A stretch of 64,000 nucleotides of DNA from CAVZMI01 sp050011775 (GTDB lineage: Bacteria > Bacteroidota > Ignavibacteria > UBA10030 > CAVZMI01): positions 1 to 64,000 of the forward strand of contig JBEKIL010000012.1 of assembly GCA_050011775.1 (NCBI GenBank), in the 5' to 3' direction. Positions 37,151 through 45,184 of the stretch are shown here, one piece after another (position 1 is the first letter of the stretch; the number at the start of each line of letters is the position of its first letter). Both the position numbers and the translations under genes were made by a program. Under the pieces are notes generated by a model, which had not been told where the DNA came from, made no database searches, and saw nothing but the letters and a program-made list of their open reading frames with translations.

Positions 37151-38920
37151 ATGAAGTACAATAAGCGGACACATACCTGCGGCGAGTTACGTCTTCACCA
37201 TGTCGGAAAGATGATCACATTGACGGGATGGGTGGACCGACGGCGGGATCTTGGAGGAGTGATTTTTGTCGACCTCAGGGACCGCTACGGCAGAACACAG
37301 ATCGTCTTTCAACCACAGCGCAATGAAAAGATCTATCAGATTGCCAAGGACCTCCGGAGCGAGTTTGTGATATCGGTGACCGGTGTTGTCGAAAAACGTC
37401 CTGACGGAACCGCTAATCCGAATCTAGATACGGGTGAAATAGATGTTCTCGTCGATGTTTTGACGATACTGAACAAAGCCGAGACGCCGCCGTTCCCGAT
37501 CGAAGAGCGTGTGGAAGCTAGTGAGGAACTGCGTTTGAAATTCCGGTATCTCGATCTTCGCCGAGAACCGCTTCAACGGAATATTCTTATGCGCCACGCA
37601 ATGTATCAGATAGCGCGTAAATATTTTGATGAAAATAAATTTGTCGAAGTCGAAACTCCCGTACTCATGAAGAGTACACCCGAAGGAGCGCGGGACTACC
37701 TTGTACCGAGTCGTATTCACCGAGGGAAGTTTTATGCACTCCCACAGTCACCCCAGACCTATAAACAAATTCTTATGGTTGCCGGATTCGATAAATATTT
37801 TCAGATCGTGAAATGCTTCAGGGACGAAGACCTGCGTGCCGATCGGCAACCGGAATTCACTCAGATCGATGTTGAGATGTCGTTTATTGATGAAGAAGAC
37901 ATTTATGGCATGACAGAAGGACTTATCGTCCGGTTCATGAAAGAGATTAAGAGTATTGACATTCAAACTCCGTTCATACGACTGACGTACAAAGAGGCAA
38001 TGGAAAAATACGGGAGCGATAAACCAGATTTGCGTTTTGGACTCGAGTTAACCGATGTCACAAAAATCGTCGCTTCAACTTCCTTTAGAGTATTTTCCGG
38101 TAACATCGCCAGAGGCGGAGTTGTTGCGGGATTTGTATTACCCGGGGGTGCATCCTATACCCGAAATCAACTCGATAATATTGTCGATTTTACAAAGAAA
38201 CTCGGAGCGGGTGGATTAATCTATGCAAGAGTCTCCGATACCGGCGTTGAATGTCCAATTGAGAAATTTGTCGGAAGCAATGCTCTCCTGGCCATAGCAC
38301 AGGCGATGAAGGCAAAGAGCGGTGATTTATTCTTTCTTGTTTCTGATTCATGGCATAAGGCTTATTCAATACTTGGCAGTCTCAGACTCGAGATGGCTCA
38401 ACGGCTGGATCTTCTGAACAATGAAAAACAAGATTTCAAATTCCTCTGGGTGACAGATTTTCCGCTTCTGGAATTCAGTGAAGAAGAGAAACGGTATGTT
38501 GCGGTACATCATCCCTTCACGTCGCCCAAATCTGAAGATGAACCGCTGCTGGATAATGATCCCGGAAAAGCACGGGCTCGAGCCTACGATTTGGTTCTAA
38601 ATGGCAACGAAATCGCCGGCGGAAGTATCCGAATTTTCAGCCGTGAATTACAATCGAAAATGTTCTCCCTTCTTGGAATTAATGAAGAAGAAGCATATCG
38701 AAAATTCGGATTTATACTCGATGCATTTAAATACGGCGCCCCGCCTCATGGGGGCATAGCATTAGGTTTTGACAGGATAGCAATGATCCTGGCAGGACAG
38801 AAGTCCATCCGTGATGTCATTGCATTCCCCAAGACGAGCAGCGGAATGTCGCTCATGGATGAGTGCCCGTCGGAAGTGGATCCGAAACAATTGGAAGAAC
38901 TGCACATTCGTATAAAATAG
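37151..38920 (+). CDS. aspS: Aspartyl-tRNA synthetase
   Basis: 589 aa, bacterial-type with an N-terminal OB anticodon-binding domain (~1-105; 'GWVDRRRDLGGVIFVDLRD'), catalytic core with 'FRDEDLRADRQPEFTQID' (~216) and 'LGFDRIAMILAG' (~540), and a GAD insertion domain (~300-410). Charges tRNA-Asp; whether it also charges tRNA-Asn cannot be judged by eye. Eight bases before prfB. Confidence 0.96.
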   Translation: MKYNKRTHTCGELRLHHVGKMITLTGWVDRRRDLGGVIFVDLRDRYGRTQIVFQPQRNEKIYQIAKDLRSEFVISVTGVVEKRPDGTANPNLDTGEIDVLVDVLTILNKAETPPFPIEERVEASEELRLKFRYLDLRREPLQRNILMRHAMYQIARKYFDENKFVEVETPVLMKSTPEGARDYLVPSRIHRGKFYALPQSPQTYKQILMVAGFDKYFQIVKCFRDEDLRADRQPEFTQIDVEMSFIDEEDIYGMTEGLIVRFMKEIKSIDIQTPFIRLTYKEAMEKYGSDKPDLRFGLELTDVTKIVASTSFRVFSGNIARGGVVAGFVLPGGASYTRNQLDNIVDFTKKLGAGGLIYARVSDTGVECPIEKFVGSNALLAIAQAMKAKSGDLFFLVSDSWHKAYSILGSLRLEMAQRLDLLNNEKQDFKFLWVTDFPLLEFSEEEKRYVAVHHPFTSPKSEDEPLLDNDPGKARARAYDLVLNGNEIAGGSIRIFSRELQSKMFSLLGINEEEAYRKFGFILDAFKYGAPPHGGIALGFDRIAMILAGQKSIRDVIAFPKTSSGMSLMDECPSEVDPKQLEELHIRIK

Positions 38921-38928
38921 GAAAAACA

Positions 38929-40030
38929 ATGTTCGAAGAAATAACTGAACAACTACGCACACTTACCGAGCGAATTACTTCCCTCCGGGGTTATCTTTGA
39001 CCTTGATCGAAAAGAAAAGGAAATAGAGGAATTTCAGGAAAAAACCCACGCAAGCGATTTCTGGAACGACAATATCAAGGCCCAGAAAATCATGCAGGAG
39101 ATCAGTAAGAGAAAATTGTGGGTCGATGCATGGCAAAAACTTCGTTCTCAGAGGGAAGAGATAAATGCAATGATCGACCTCGCAGAGGAATCGAAGGATG
39201 AGGCCTTTGCCGCTGAAGCAGCAAAAGATATCAAAGCGTTGGAGCAGGGGATAGCAGATCTGGAATTTAAAAATATGCTCAGCGGTGAAGACGACCAGCG
39301 AAATGCAATCTTACAGATTCATGCGGGTGCAGGCGGTACTGAAGCACAGGACTGGGCTGAAATGCTTTTGCGAATGTATCTTCGCTGGTGCGATCAACAT
39401 GGGTTCATCACAGCACTGGTTGATCAGCAGGAGGGTGAAGGTGCGGGAATTAAGAGTGCAACTATCGAAGTAACGGGGGAATTCGCCTACGGATACATGA
39501 AAGCCGAAGTCGGCGTCCACCGTCTTGTCCGCATTTCACCATTCGACGCAAATGCACGACGTCATACATCGTTCGCTTCCGTGTTTGTTTATCCTGAAGT
39601 TGAAGACGATGTCGAAATCGAGATTAATCCGGCCGATATCGAGTTTGATACCTATCGATCAGGTGGAAAAGGCGGGCAGAATGTCAATAAGGTGGAAACT
39701 GCTGTCCGGATCAAGCATGTTCCCACCGGTATTATCGTCGCCTGCCAGCAGGAGCGTTCACAATTTCAAAACAGGGAACGGGCAATGAAAATGTTGAAAT
39801 CGCGCCTGTATCAGATCAGGAAAGAAGAGGAGCAAACACGACTGGCCGCGATTGAGGGCACAAAGAAAAAAATCGAATGGGGTAGCCAGATACGGTCTTA
39901 TGTGTTTCACCCCTATAATCTTATAAAAGATCATCGAACGAATATCGAGACCTCAAATGTACAGGCGGTAATGGATGGCGACCTTGACGCCTTTATCAAG
40001 GGATATCTCCTTGCATTTCCATCGGCATAG
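38929..40030 (+). CDS. prfB: Peptide chain release factor 2 (programmed +1 frameshift)
   Basis: 366 aa after recoding. Zero-frame translation from ATG 38929 gives 23 codons ending 'ITSLRGYL' and then an in-frame TGA at 38998-39000. A +1 slip at CTT-T continues as 'DLDRKEKEIEEFQEK' into the long frame to 40030. RF2 releases peptides at UGA and UAA. The 'SPF' stop-recognition motif is in 'ISPFDANARRH', and the catalytic GGQ is in 'SGGKGGQNVNKVE'. The 312-aa frame beginning at 39092 alone would lack the first domain. Confidence 0.95.
38985..39001 (+). promoter_or_regulatory. prfB autoregulatory +1 recoding site
   Basis: 'ggggttatctttgac': an internal Shine-Dalgarno-like GGGG upstream of the slippery CTT and the UGA-C stop context, equal in layout to the E. 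coli prfB site. When RF2 is scarce the ribosome pauses at UGA and shifts +1, producing more RF2. Confidence 0.93.
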
Positions 40031-40036
40031 TGGGTA

Positions 40037-41254
40037 ATGAATTATTCTTACTTCATAGCACGACGATATCTCCGTACACGCCATCGGGGCGGGGTTATTT
40101 CTTTTCTCAGCATCATCTCGATTATTGGAATTACGATAGGTGTCGCTGCACTGATTATAACACTCTCTATTCTCGGTGGATTTGAAAAGGAGATCAGGGA
40201 AAAAGTAATCGGCTTCACTGCTCATATTCAACTTTCAGGATTTCAAAATCAGCCCCTTAGGAACGCAGAAGAGACGAAAGTGAGAATTGTCGCCGAAAAT
40301 CCTGAGATCGCATCAGCCACAGTGTACGTAGCACGGGAAGTAATGATCCGAAGCCGGAACGGAGTCGATGGTGCATTCCTGAAAGGAATAGACACTCTCT
40401 CTGAACTCCCTATGATCCGGCGTCACATCGTTCAGGGTATATATTCATTTTCTACAAGAGACGGGATAGCGTCGCTCATCGTCGGTAGAAAATTGGCACG
40501 AAAACTCAGTATTAGTATAGGTGATAAGGTTGTAGTTTTCGGATTGACGGGTAAAGTTCAATCTGCAGGAGAATCACGTGTGAAGCAATTCCGTGTGACT
40601 GGAATATATGAAACTGGAATGGCCGAGTTTGACGATATCTATATCTATACCGATATCAGTCAAGCGCAGAGTCTTTTTGAACTCAAAGGACTTGCCACGG
40701 GGATAGATATCATGCTTCATGACGTCCAGAAAACAGAGGAAGTTCTTACACGATTACAGGGTCAGCTGGGTTATCCGTATTATCCGCAATCGGTATTTCA
40801 ACTATATCGAAATCTTTTTACATGGGTGGAACTTCAGAAAAAACCGACACCGATCATCCTCGGGTTGATTATCATTGTTGCCGTTGTAAATATCATTGGA
40901 ACACTACTGATGGTAGTGCTTGAAAAAACCCGATCGATAGGTGTATTGCGGACCTTGGGTTCGAGACGATCCGGTGTCTGGAAAATATTTTTATATGAAG
41001 GGCTGTTCGTCGGTCTGATCGGCACACTCCTGGGAGATATTCTCGCATTTATACTATGCTGGATCCAGCTTCAGTATCATCCATTTGCAATCCCCGAGAA
41101 TGTTTATTTTATGACAGCAGTCCCTATATTGCTTCGTCCGGAATATTTTATCATAGTCTCCTGTTTGAGCATAGTATTATGTTTTTTCGCGACACTGATT
41201 CCGGCCCGACTGGCGGCGCGTGTCAATCCCATTCAGGCAATTCGTTTTGTGTGA
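40037..41254 (+). CDS. LolC/LolE-family ABC transporter permease (first copy)
   Basis: 405 aa. N-terminal membrane helix (~20-45, 'VISFLSIISIIGITIGVAALI'-type, read in part), a periplasmic MacB-like core domain (~50-260) and three C-terminal helices of the FtsX domain (~270-400). With the next gene and the ATPase at 42486 it makes a LolCDE-like exporter, which in Gram-negatives lifts lipoproteins out of the inner membrane. Seven bases after prfB. Confidence 0.82.
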   Translation: MNYSYFIARRYLRTRHRGGVISFLSIISIIGITIGVAALIITLSILGGFEKEIREKVIGFTAHIQLSGFQNQPLRNAEETKVRIVAENPEIASATVYVAREVMIRSRNGVDGAFLKGIDTLSELPMIRRHIVQGIYSFSTRDGIASLIVGRKLARKLSISIGDKVVVFGLTGKVQSAGESRVKQFRVTGIYETGMAEFDDIYIYTDISQAQSLFELKGLATGIDIMLHDVQKTEEVLTRLQGQLGYPYYPQSVFQLYRNLFTWVELQKKPTPIILGLIIIVAVVNIIGTLLMVVLEKTRSIGVLRTLGSRRSGVWKIFLYEGLFVGLIGTLLGDILAFILCWIQLQYHPFAIPENVYFMTAVPILLRPEYFIIVSCLSIVLCFFATLIPARLAARVNPIQAIRFV

Positions 41255-41257
41255 GCA

Positions 41258-42481
41258 ATGCAAATTTCTTCATTCATAGCGCGGAGATATCTCGGCTCAA
41301 AAAAGCACGCAGGGTTTATTACGGTCATTACATCGATTTCGATCATTGGAATTACCGTCGGCGTTGCCGCACTTATCATCGTGCTTTCAGTGTTTAATGG
41401 ATTTAACGGATTAGTATCGTCGATTCTCATCGGTTTCGATCCCCACCTTCGTATCGAGTCACGACAAGGAGGGGTTTTTAAGTTAGCCTCTCAGATAACG
41501 ACATATCTCTCGGATAATCCGGAAATAAAGGGTGCCTCACCGTTTGTGTATGGGAAGGCAATGATCGTATCACGAGATCACAACCATGTGATATTCCTGA
41601 AAGGCATTGTCCCATCTTTATTCGGATCTGTTTCAGGTGTCAAAGAAAGAATTGTTCTGGGAAAATATGGATTTGGTGAGAATGAAGATAATGGTATTAT
41701 CATTGGAATGGCACTTGCCGATCGGTTGAATGCGATGGTGGGAGATACGATTGCAGTTGTCAGTCCGGGCGGTATCCAGGCAACCCTCACACAAATGGTA
41801 CAACCAGACGTCAGGAAGTATGTAGTCTCCGGAATATTCGAATCAAATAATAAAGACTATGACGGCTTATACGGATTTATCTCACTTAAAGCAGCACAAC
41901 AGCTCTTCGATATGGGAAATGATATTCACGGGATTGAAGTCAGATTGAACATATTCGAGAATACCGAAATTATGAAGCGTAGAATCGAGGGACAATTTCC
42001 ACAGACTTCGGTCAGCACATGGTACGATCTGCATAAAGATCTCTATACAATGATGAATGTCGAGCGTTGGGCTGCATATATCATACTTTGTTTAATCATC
42101 GCAGTCGCTACGTTTAACCTGCTGGGTTCGTTAACGATGTCTGTTATAGAAAAAACCCGCGATATAGGAATTCTCAGGAGTATGGGTGCGAGTCATCGAA
42201 ACATTGCGGCGATATTTCTCTTCGAGGGAGCATATGTTGGTATTATCGGAACTCTCGCAGGGAGTGGTATAGGATACATTATGTGTATTCTTCAACAGAA
42301 GTATCACCTCTTTCCACTGGACCCGACAGTCTATATCATTCCAGCGATACCCGTTGAAGTTCATATTGCTGATTTTATTCTTGTCGGGTTGACGGCAATA
42401 TTGCTCTCAACTATTGCAGCATGGTATCCGGCACGTCGTGCAGCGGTACTTCTGCCGGCAGAAGCTGTACAATGGGAATAA
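41258..42481 (+). CDS. LolC/LolE-family ABC transporter permease (second copy)
   Basis: 407 aa, homologous to the preceding permease over its whole length (both begin with an 'FIARRYL' motif and share 'IIGITVGVAALI'). The FtsX region is 'FNLLGSLTMSVIEKTRDIGIL'. Three bases separate it from the first copy and four from the ATPase, so the three are one operon. Heterodimeric permease is the likely form. Confidence 0.83.
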   Translation: MQISSFIARRYLGSKKHAGFITVITSISIIGITVGVAALIIVLSVFNGFNGLVSSILIGFDPHLRIESRQGGVFKLASQITTYLSDNPEIKGASPFVYGKAMIVSRDHNHVIFLKGIVPSLFGSVSGVKERIVLGKYGFGENEDNGIIIGMALADRLNAMVGDTIAVVSPGGIQATLTQMVQPDVRKYVVSGIFESNNKDYDGLYGFISLKAAQQLFDMGNDIHGIEVRLNIFENTEIMKRRIEGQFPQTSVSTWYDLHKDLYTMMNVERWAAYIILCLIIAVATFNLLGSLTMSVIEKTRDIGILRSMGASHRNIAAIFLFEGAYVGIIGTLAGSGIGYIMCILQQKYHLFPLDPTVYIIPAIPVEVHIADFILVGLTAILLSTIAAWYPARRAAVLLPAEAVQWE

Positions 42482-42485
42482 TCTT

Positions 42486-43175
42486 ATGACGATCTTACGC
42501 GCAGAAAATATCCACAAGGTGTACAGGACGGGAGGGAATGAACATGGTGTTTATGTCCTGAAAGGAATTTCTCTCAGTATTCTGAAAGGAGAGATGATTG
42601 CAATTATCGGACCTTCGGGTGCGGGGAAAAGTACTCTTCTGCATATCCTTGGTGGATTGGATAGACCGACGGAAGGAAGTGTAACATATGGAGGAGTCAA
42701 TATTGCCACGATGACTGATACAGCGCTGGCAGAATTTCGTAATAAAAAAGTCGGTTTTGTTTTTCAATTTCACCACCTTCTTCCTGAATTCACAGCAGCA
42801 GAAAACGTCGCGATGCCTGCATTCATCCATGGTGAACGGTTGACAAAAGCGCTTCAACGAGCGCGCGAGCTTCTGGATGAAGTGGGACTTGCGCACAGGA
42901 GTGATCATCATCCATCTGAACTTTCAGGCGGAGAACAACAACGAGTTGCAGTAGCCCGATCGCTGATCAATCAGCCGTCAATAATTCTTGCAGACGAACC
43001 ATCGGGAAATCTCGACTCAAAAAATGCTGCTCAACTGCACACGTTGCTTCATGATCTGAATACCCAACATGGCATCACGCTTGTGATAGTCACCCATAAT
43101 GCTGAATTAGCGGCAAAAGCCAACAAAATCATCAAACTGATAGATGGTCTTATAGATTGGGGAAATTCGCAATAA
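42486..43175 (+). CDS. LolD-like ABC transporter ATP-binding protein
   Basis: 229 aa from the ATG at 42486; an upstream start at 42414 would overlap the permease and add unrelated residues. Walker A 'GPSGAGKST' (~43-51), Q-loop 'FVFQFHHLLPEFTA' (~93), ABC signature 'LSGGEQQRVAVARSL' (~145), Walker B 'IILADEPSGNLD' (~168) and switch His 'VTHN'. Powers the two adjacent permeases. Note 'FHHLLPEF', the LolD-type segment. Confidence 0.88.
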   Translation: MTILRAENIHKVYRTGGNEHGVYVLKGISLSILKGEMIAIIGPSGAGKSTLLHILGGLDRPTEGSVTYGGVNIATMTDTALAEFRNKKVGFVFQFHHLLPEFTAAENVAMPAFIHGERLTKALQRARELLDEVGLAHRSDHHPSELSGGEQQRVAVARSLINQPSIILADEPSGNLDSKNAAQLHTLLHDLNTQHGITLVIVTHNAELAAKANKIIKLIDGLIDWGNSQ

Positions 43176-43218
43176 TTTTTCTTCTGTCATATTTATTAAT
43201 ATTTTTTTATTTTTTTCC

Positions 43219-43247
43219 TTGACAAAAGGAATCTTTTTTCTTAAAAT
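43219..43247 (+). promoter_or_regulatory. Sigma-70-type promoter
   Basis: TTGACA at 43219-43224, a 17-base spacer and TAAAAT at 43242-43247. Transcription would start near 43254, in front of the two-hairpin element. This is a housekeeping-type consensus, not the -33/-7 pattern of Bacteroides. Confidence 0.7.
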
Positions 43248-43253
43248 AGCTGT

Positions 43254-43335
43254 GACCTTGCAACAGCTTCTCCCCTGACTGTTGCAGAAAAAAGGGTCGA
43301 GCCCGGCGTTCCCCCCAACCGCTGGGCTTTTTTTT
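43254..43335 (+). ncRNA. Candidate small RNA or leader with two C-rich hairpin loops
   Basis: About 82 nt. Hairpin 1 (43259-43286) has a perfect 8-bp stem TGCAACAG/CTGTTGCA and the loop CTTCTCCCCTGA. Hairpin 2 (43301-43327) has the 8-bp stem GCCCGGCG/CGCTGGGC with the loop TTCCCCCCAAC, followed by eight T residues, a strong intrinsic terminator. It lies between the lolD-like gene and the DUF3098 gene, on the same strand as both. Exposed C-rich loops can pair with Shine-Dalgarno sequences. It may be a free small RNA, or a terminated leader that controls the DUF3098 gene. No known family was recognised. Confidence 0.55.
43301..43335 (+). terminator. Rho-independent terminator before the DUF3098 gene
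   Basis: Stem GCCCGGCG/CGCTGGGC (one G-T pair) with eight following T residues. It is the 3' hairpin of the candidate small RNA and lies 18 bases before the DUF3098 start. Confidence 0.85.
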
Positions 43336-43353
43336 GTAAGAAGAAGGAGAAGC

Positions 43354-43632
43354 ATGACAATGGAAATCAAACAACGATCGAAATTTCAAAAGAAAAAAAG
43401 CCGTAAAGAACTTCCCTTAGCCTTTACAAAAACGAACTATTTACTACTTGTGGCGGGTGTTCTGCTTCTACTAATTGGAAACATCGCGCTGGCTCAGATG
43501 CCGGTATTTTCTGCGATACCGCTTGTTGTAGCGCCAATTTTGCTGGTAATCGGGTACTGTATCATTATCCCGATAGCCATTTTTTACAGAAAAAAGGAAA
43601 TTCCTGCGCAGCAAGAACCACCCCAACCTTAA
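43354..43632 (+). CDS. DUF3098-like small membrane protein
   Basis: 92 aa from ATG 43354, preceded by 'aagaaggag' at a good distance; the longer frame from 43282 runs through the terminator and is rejected. A basic N-terminus with many Lys/Arg is followed by two hydrophobic helices (~30-52 and ~56-80). The pattern 'F.K.NYLLL...G' with 'VAPILLVIGYCIIIPIAI' matches the Bacteroidota DUF3098 family. Function unknown. Confidence 0.65.
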   Translation: MTMEIKQRSKFQKKKSRKELPLAFTKTNYLLLVAGVLLLLIGNIALAQMPVFSAIPLVVAPILLVIGYCIIIPIAIFYRKKEIPAQQEPPQP

Positions 43633-43806
43633 ATGGCAATAAAAAGCACTTGCAAATAGTGGTAATTTTTAGTAATTTCACTGTGTAATTGATCGTGGAA
43701 TCACCCGATGATGACTATTCCTGGCCCGGTTTGATTAAAATTTTTGTTTTGCAGGGCCGGGTGCTGAGCCGGTGAAGAGATATCCACAGAATAATAGCGA
43801 ATATAT

Positions 43807-43879
43807 GATCGCGTAGCTCAGCAGGTAGAGCATCTGCCTTTTAAGCAGAGGGTCGATGGTTCGAGTCCATCCGCGATCA
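43807..43879 (+). tRNA. tRNA-Lys (TTT)
   Basis: 73 nt. Acceptor GATCGCG/CGCGATC, discriminator A, anticodon stem TCTGC/GCAGA with loop CTTTTAA, T-loop TTCGAGT. CCA is not encoded. Six bases before tRNA-Leu, so they are probably cotranscribed. Confidence 0.96.
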
Positions 43880-43885
43880 CTTTTT

Positions 43886-43968
43886 GCGGAAGTGGTGGAA
43901 CTGGCAGACACACCATCTTGAGGGGGTGGCGCCCAAAAGGCGTGCGGGTTCAAGTCCCGCCTTCCGCA
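43886..43968 (+). tRNA. tRNA-Leu (GAG)
   Basis: 83 nt with the long variable arm of class II tRNAs. Acceptor GCGGAAG/CTTCCGC, discriminator A, anticodon stem CCATC/GGTGG with loop TTGAGGG, T-loop TTCAAGT. Confidence 0.95.
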
Positions 43969-44095
43969 CACACAAATTCCGCTTCTTTTCGGGATTTTTT
44001 GTGCCAAAAGCGGCTGATCCTTCATGAGTTCATGAAAGACTTGACTTTCTCATTCTCGAAGTGTATATTTTCAATTACGAAGGATTATAATCTCC

Positions 44096-44518
44096 ATGAA
44101 ACGAACTTCTCTCCTCATTTTGGTATTTTTTGTCGGTGCTATTTCTATTGTGATGGCCGGAGTTATTATCCAGAACATGAAATTGGATACGGAAAACGGC
44201 TTCATCACACTTGAATGGACTACATCCCAGGAAGATAACCTTTCTGCTTTCGATATCGAACGATCCATTGCAAATTACCAGCAGTATAACTCGATTCTTC
44301 AGAATAAAATTTCTCCACAGGGCCCCGGAACAACTTATCGATATCAGGATCAATCGGCACAGAAAACAAGTACGGCAAGATATCAATATCGATTGGTGAT
44401 TATTGGAAAAGACGGAAGTCAGGGAGTACAGTACTTTGCAGGCTCGGCATCGCCCGGGAATAGCTCTCTCTCCAGTGTCAAACGAACATGGGGAAGTATC
44501 AAAGCTATGTTCCGATGA
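44096..44518 (+). CDS. Small secreted protein, fibronectin-III-like
   Basis: 140 aa with an N-terminal hydrophobic signal segment. The rest is a single beta domain: 'GFITLEWTTSQEDNLSAFDI' and 'TTYRYQDQSA' followed by 'YQYRLVIIGKDGSQGV' fit an FN3-type fold ('W ... Y.v.R' pattern). No catalytic motif or sorting tail. Function unknown. Confidence 0.6.
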   Translation: MKRTSLLILVFFVGAISIVMAGVIIQNMKLDTENGFITLEWTTSQEDNLSAFDIERSIANYQQYNSILQNKISPQGPGTTYRYQDQSAQKTSTARYQYRLVIIGKDGSQGVQYFAGSASPGNSSLSSVKRTWGSIKAMFR

Positions 44519-44551
44519 AACGAGGTTAAATTTATTTTTATCGATAAAAGG

Positions 44552-44577
44552 AGCGACACTTTAAATGTCGCTTTTTT
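44552..44577 (+). terminator. Rho-independent terminator after the FN3-like gene
   Basis: AGCGACA/TGTCGCT stem, CTTTAAA loop, then TTTTTT (the last stem T shared). Confidence 0.88.
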
Positions 44578-44592
44578 ATTATCCATCATGTT

Positions 44593-45174
44593 ATGAATAT
44601 CCCAAAACGATTAGTTCTTGCATCACAATCTCCGCGACGGGCTTCTCTCCTTCGTCAGATCGGACTCACATTTGATATCATCCCCAGTCATATCTCCGAG
44701 GATCATGTCAATGATCGTCGACCGCATGAAATTGTCCTTACGCTATCACGGGCGAAAGCGTACGAAATAGCCCAGAGTGTTCAGAATGCAATCATTATCG
44801 GTGCTGATACCGTTGTTGTACTGGACGGAAAAATTCTTGGAAAACCCATAACTCCCACTGAAGCCATCACGATGTTACATAGCTTGAGCGGCCGGGAACA
44901 TGAAGTCTACACAGGATTCACGCTCCTTGATACTCCGAGCATGCAGGAAGTCAGCTCCTATGAAAAAACACTCGTTCGATTCCGGCACCTTCACGATGAG
45001 GAGATTGCTTCTTATGTCGCTTCGGGTTCACCTATGGACAAAGCCGGGGCATATGGTATTCAGGATGATTACGGAGCTGTATTTGTTGAATCAATCACGG
45101 GATGTTTTTACAACGTCGTAGGATTTCCATTGACAAAATTCTTTGTGACGCTTCAAGAATTTTTATCAACGTAA
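44593..45174 (+). CDS. maf: Maf-type nucleotide pyrophosphatase
   Basis: 193 aa. House-cleaning enzyme that hydrolyses dTTP/UTP and modified nucleotides (YhdE group). 'LASQSPRRASLL' at residues 9-20, 'IIGADTVVVLDG' (~71) with the catalytic Asp, 'KPITPTEAITMLHSLSG' and 'DKAGAYGIQ' are intact. Convergent with the family B polymerase gene, 10 bases away. Confidence 0.9.
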   Translation: MNIPKRLVLASQSPRRASLLRQIGLTFDIIPSHISEDHVNDRRPHEIVLTLSRAKAYEIAQSVQNAIIIGADTVVVLDGKILGKPITPTEAITMLHSLSGREHEVYTGFTLLDTPSMQEVSSYEKTLVRFRHLHDEEIASYVASGSPMDKAGAYGIQDDYGAVFVESITGCFYNVVGFPLTKFFVTLQEFLST

Positions 45175-45184
45175 GCACTTTCTC

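Noticed and set aside
39092..40030. A 312-aa stand-alone release factor
   Set aside because: The upstream 23-codon frame plus the CTT-TGA-C site show it is the frameshifted body of prfB.
42414..42485. Longer start of the LolD-like ATPase
   Set aside because: The residues are out-of-frame translation of the permease end; family members begin close to 'ILRAENIHKVY'.
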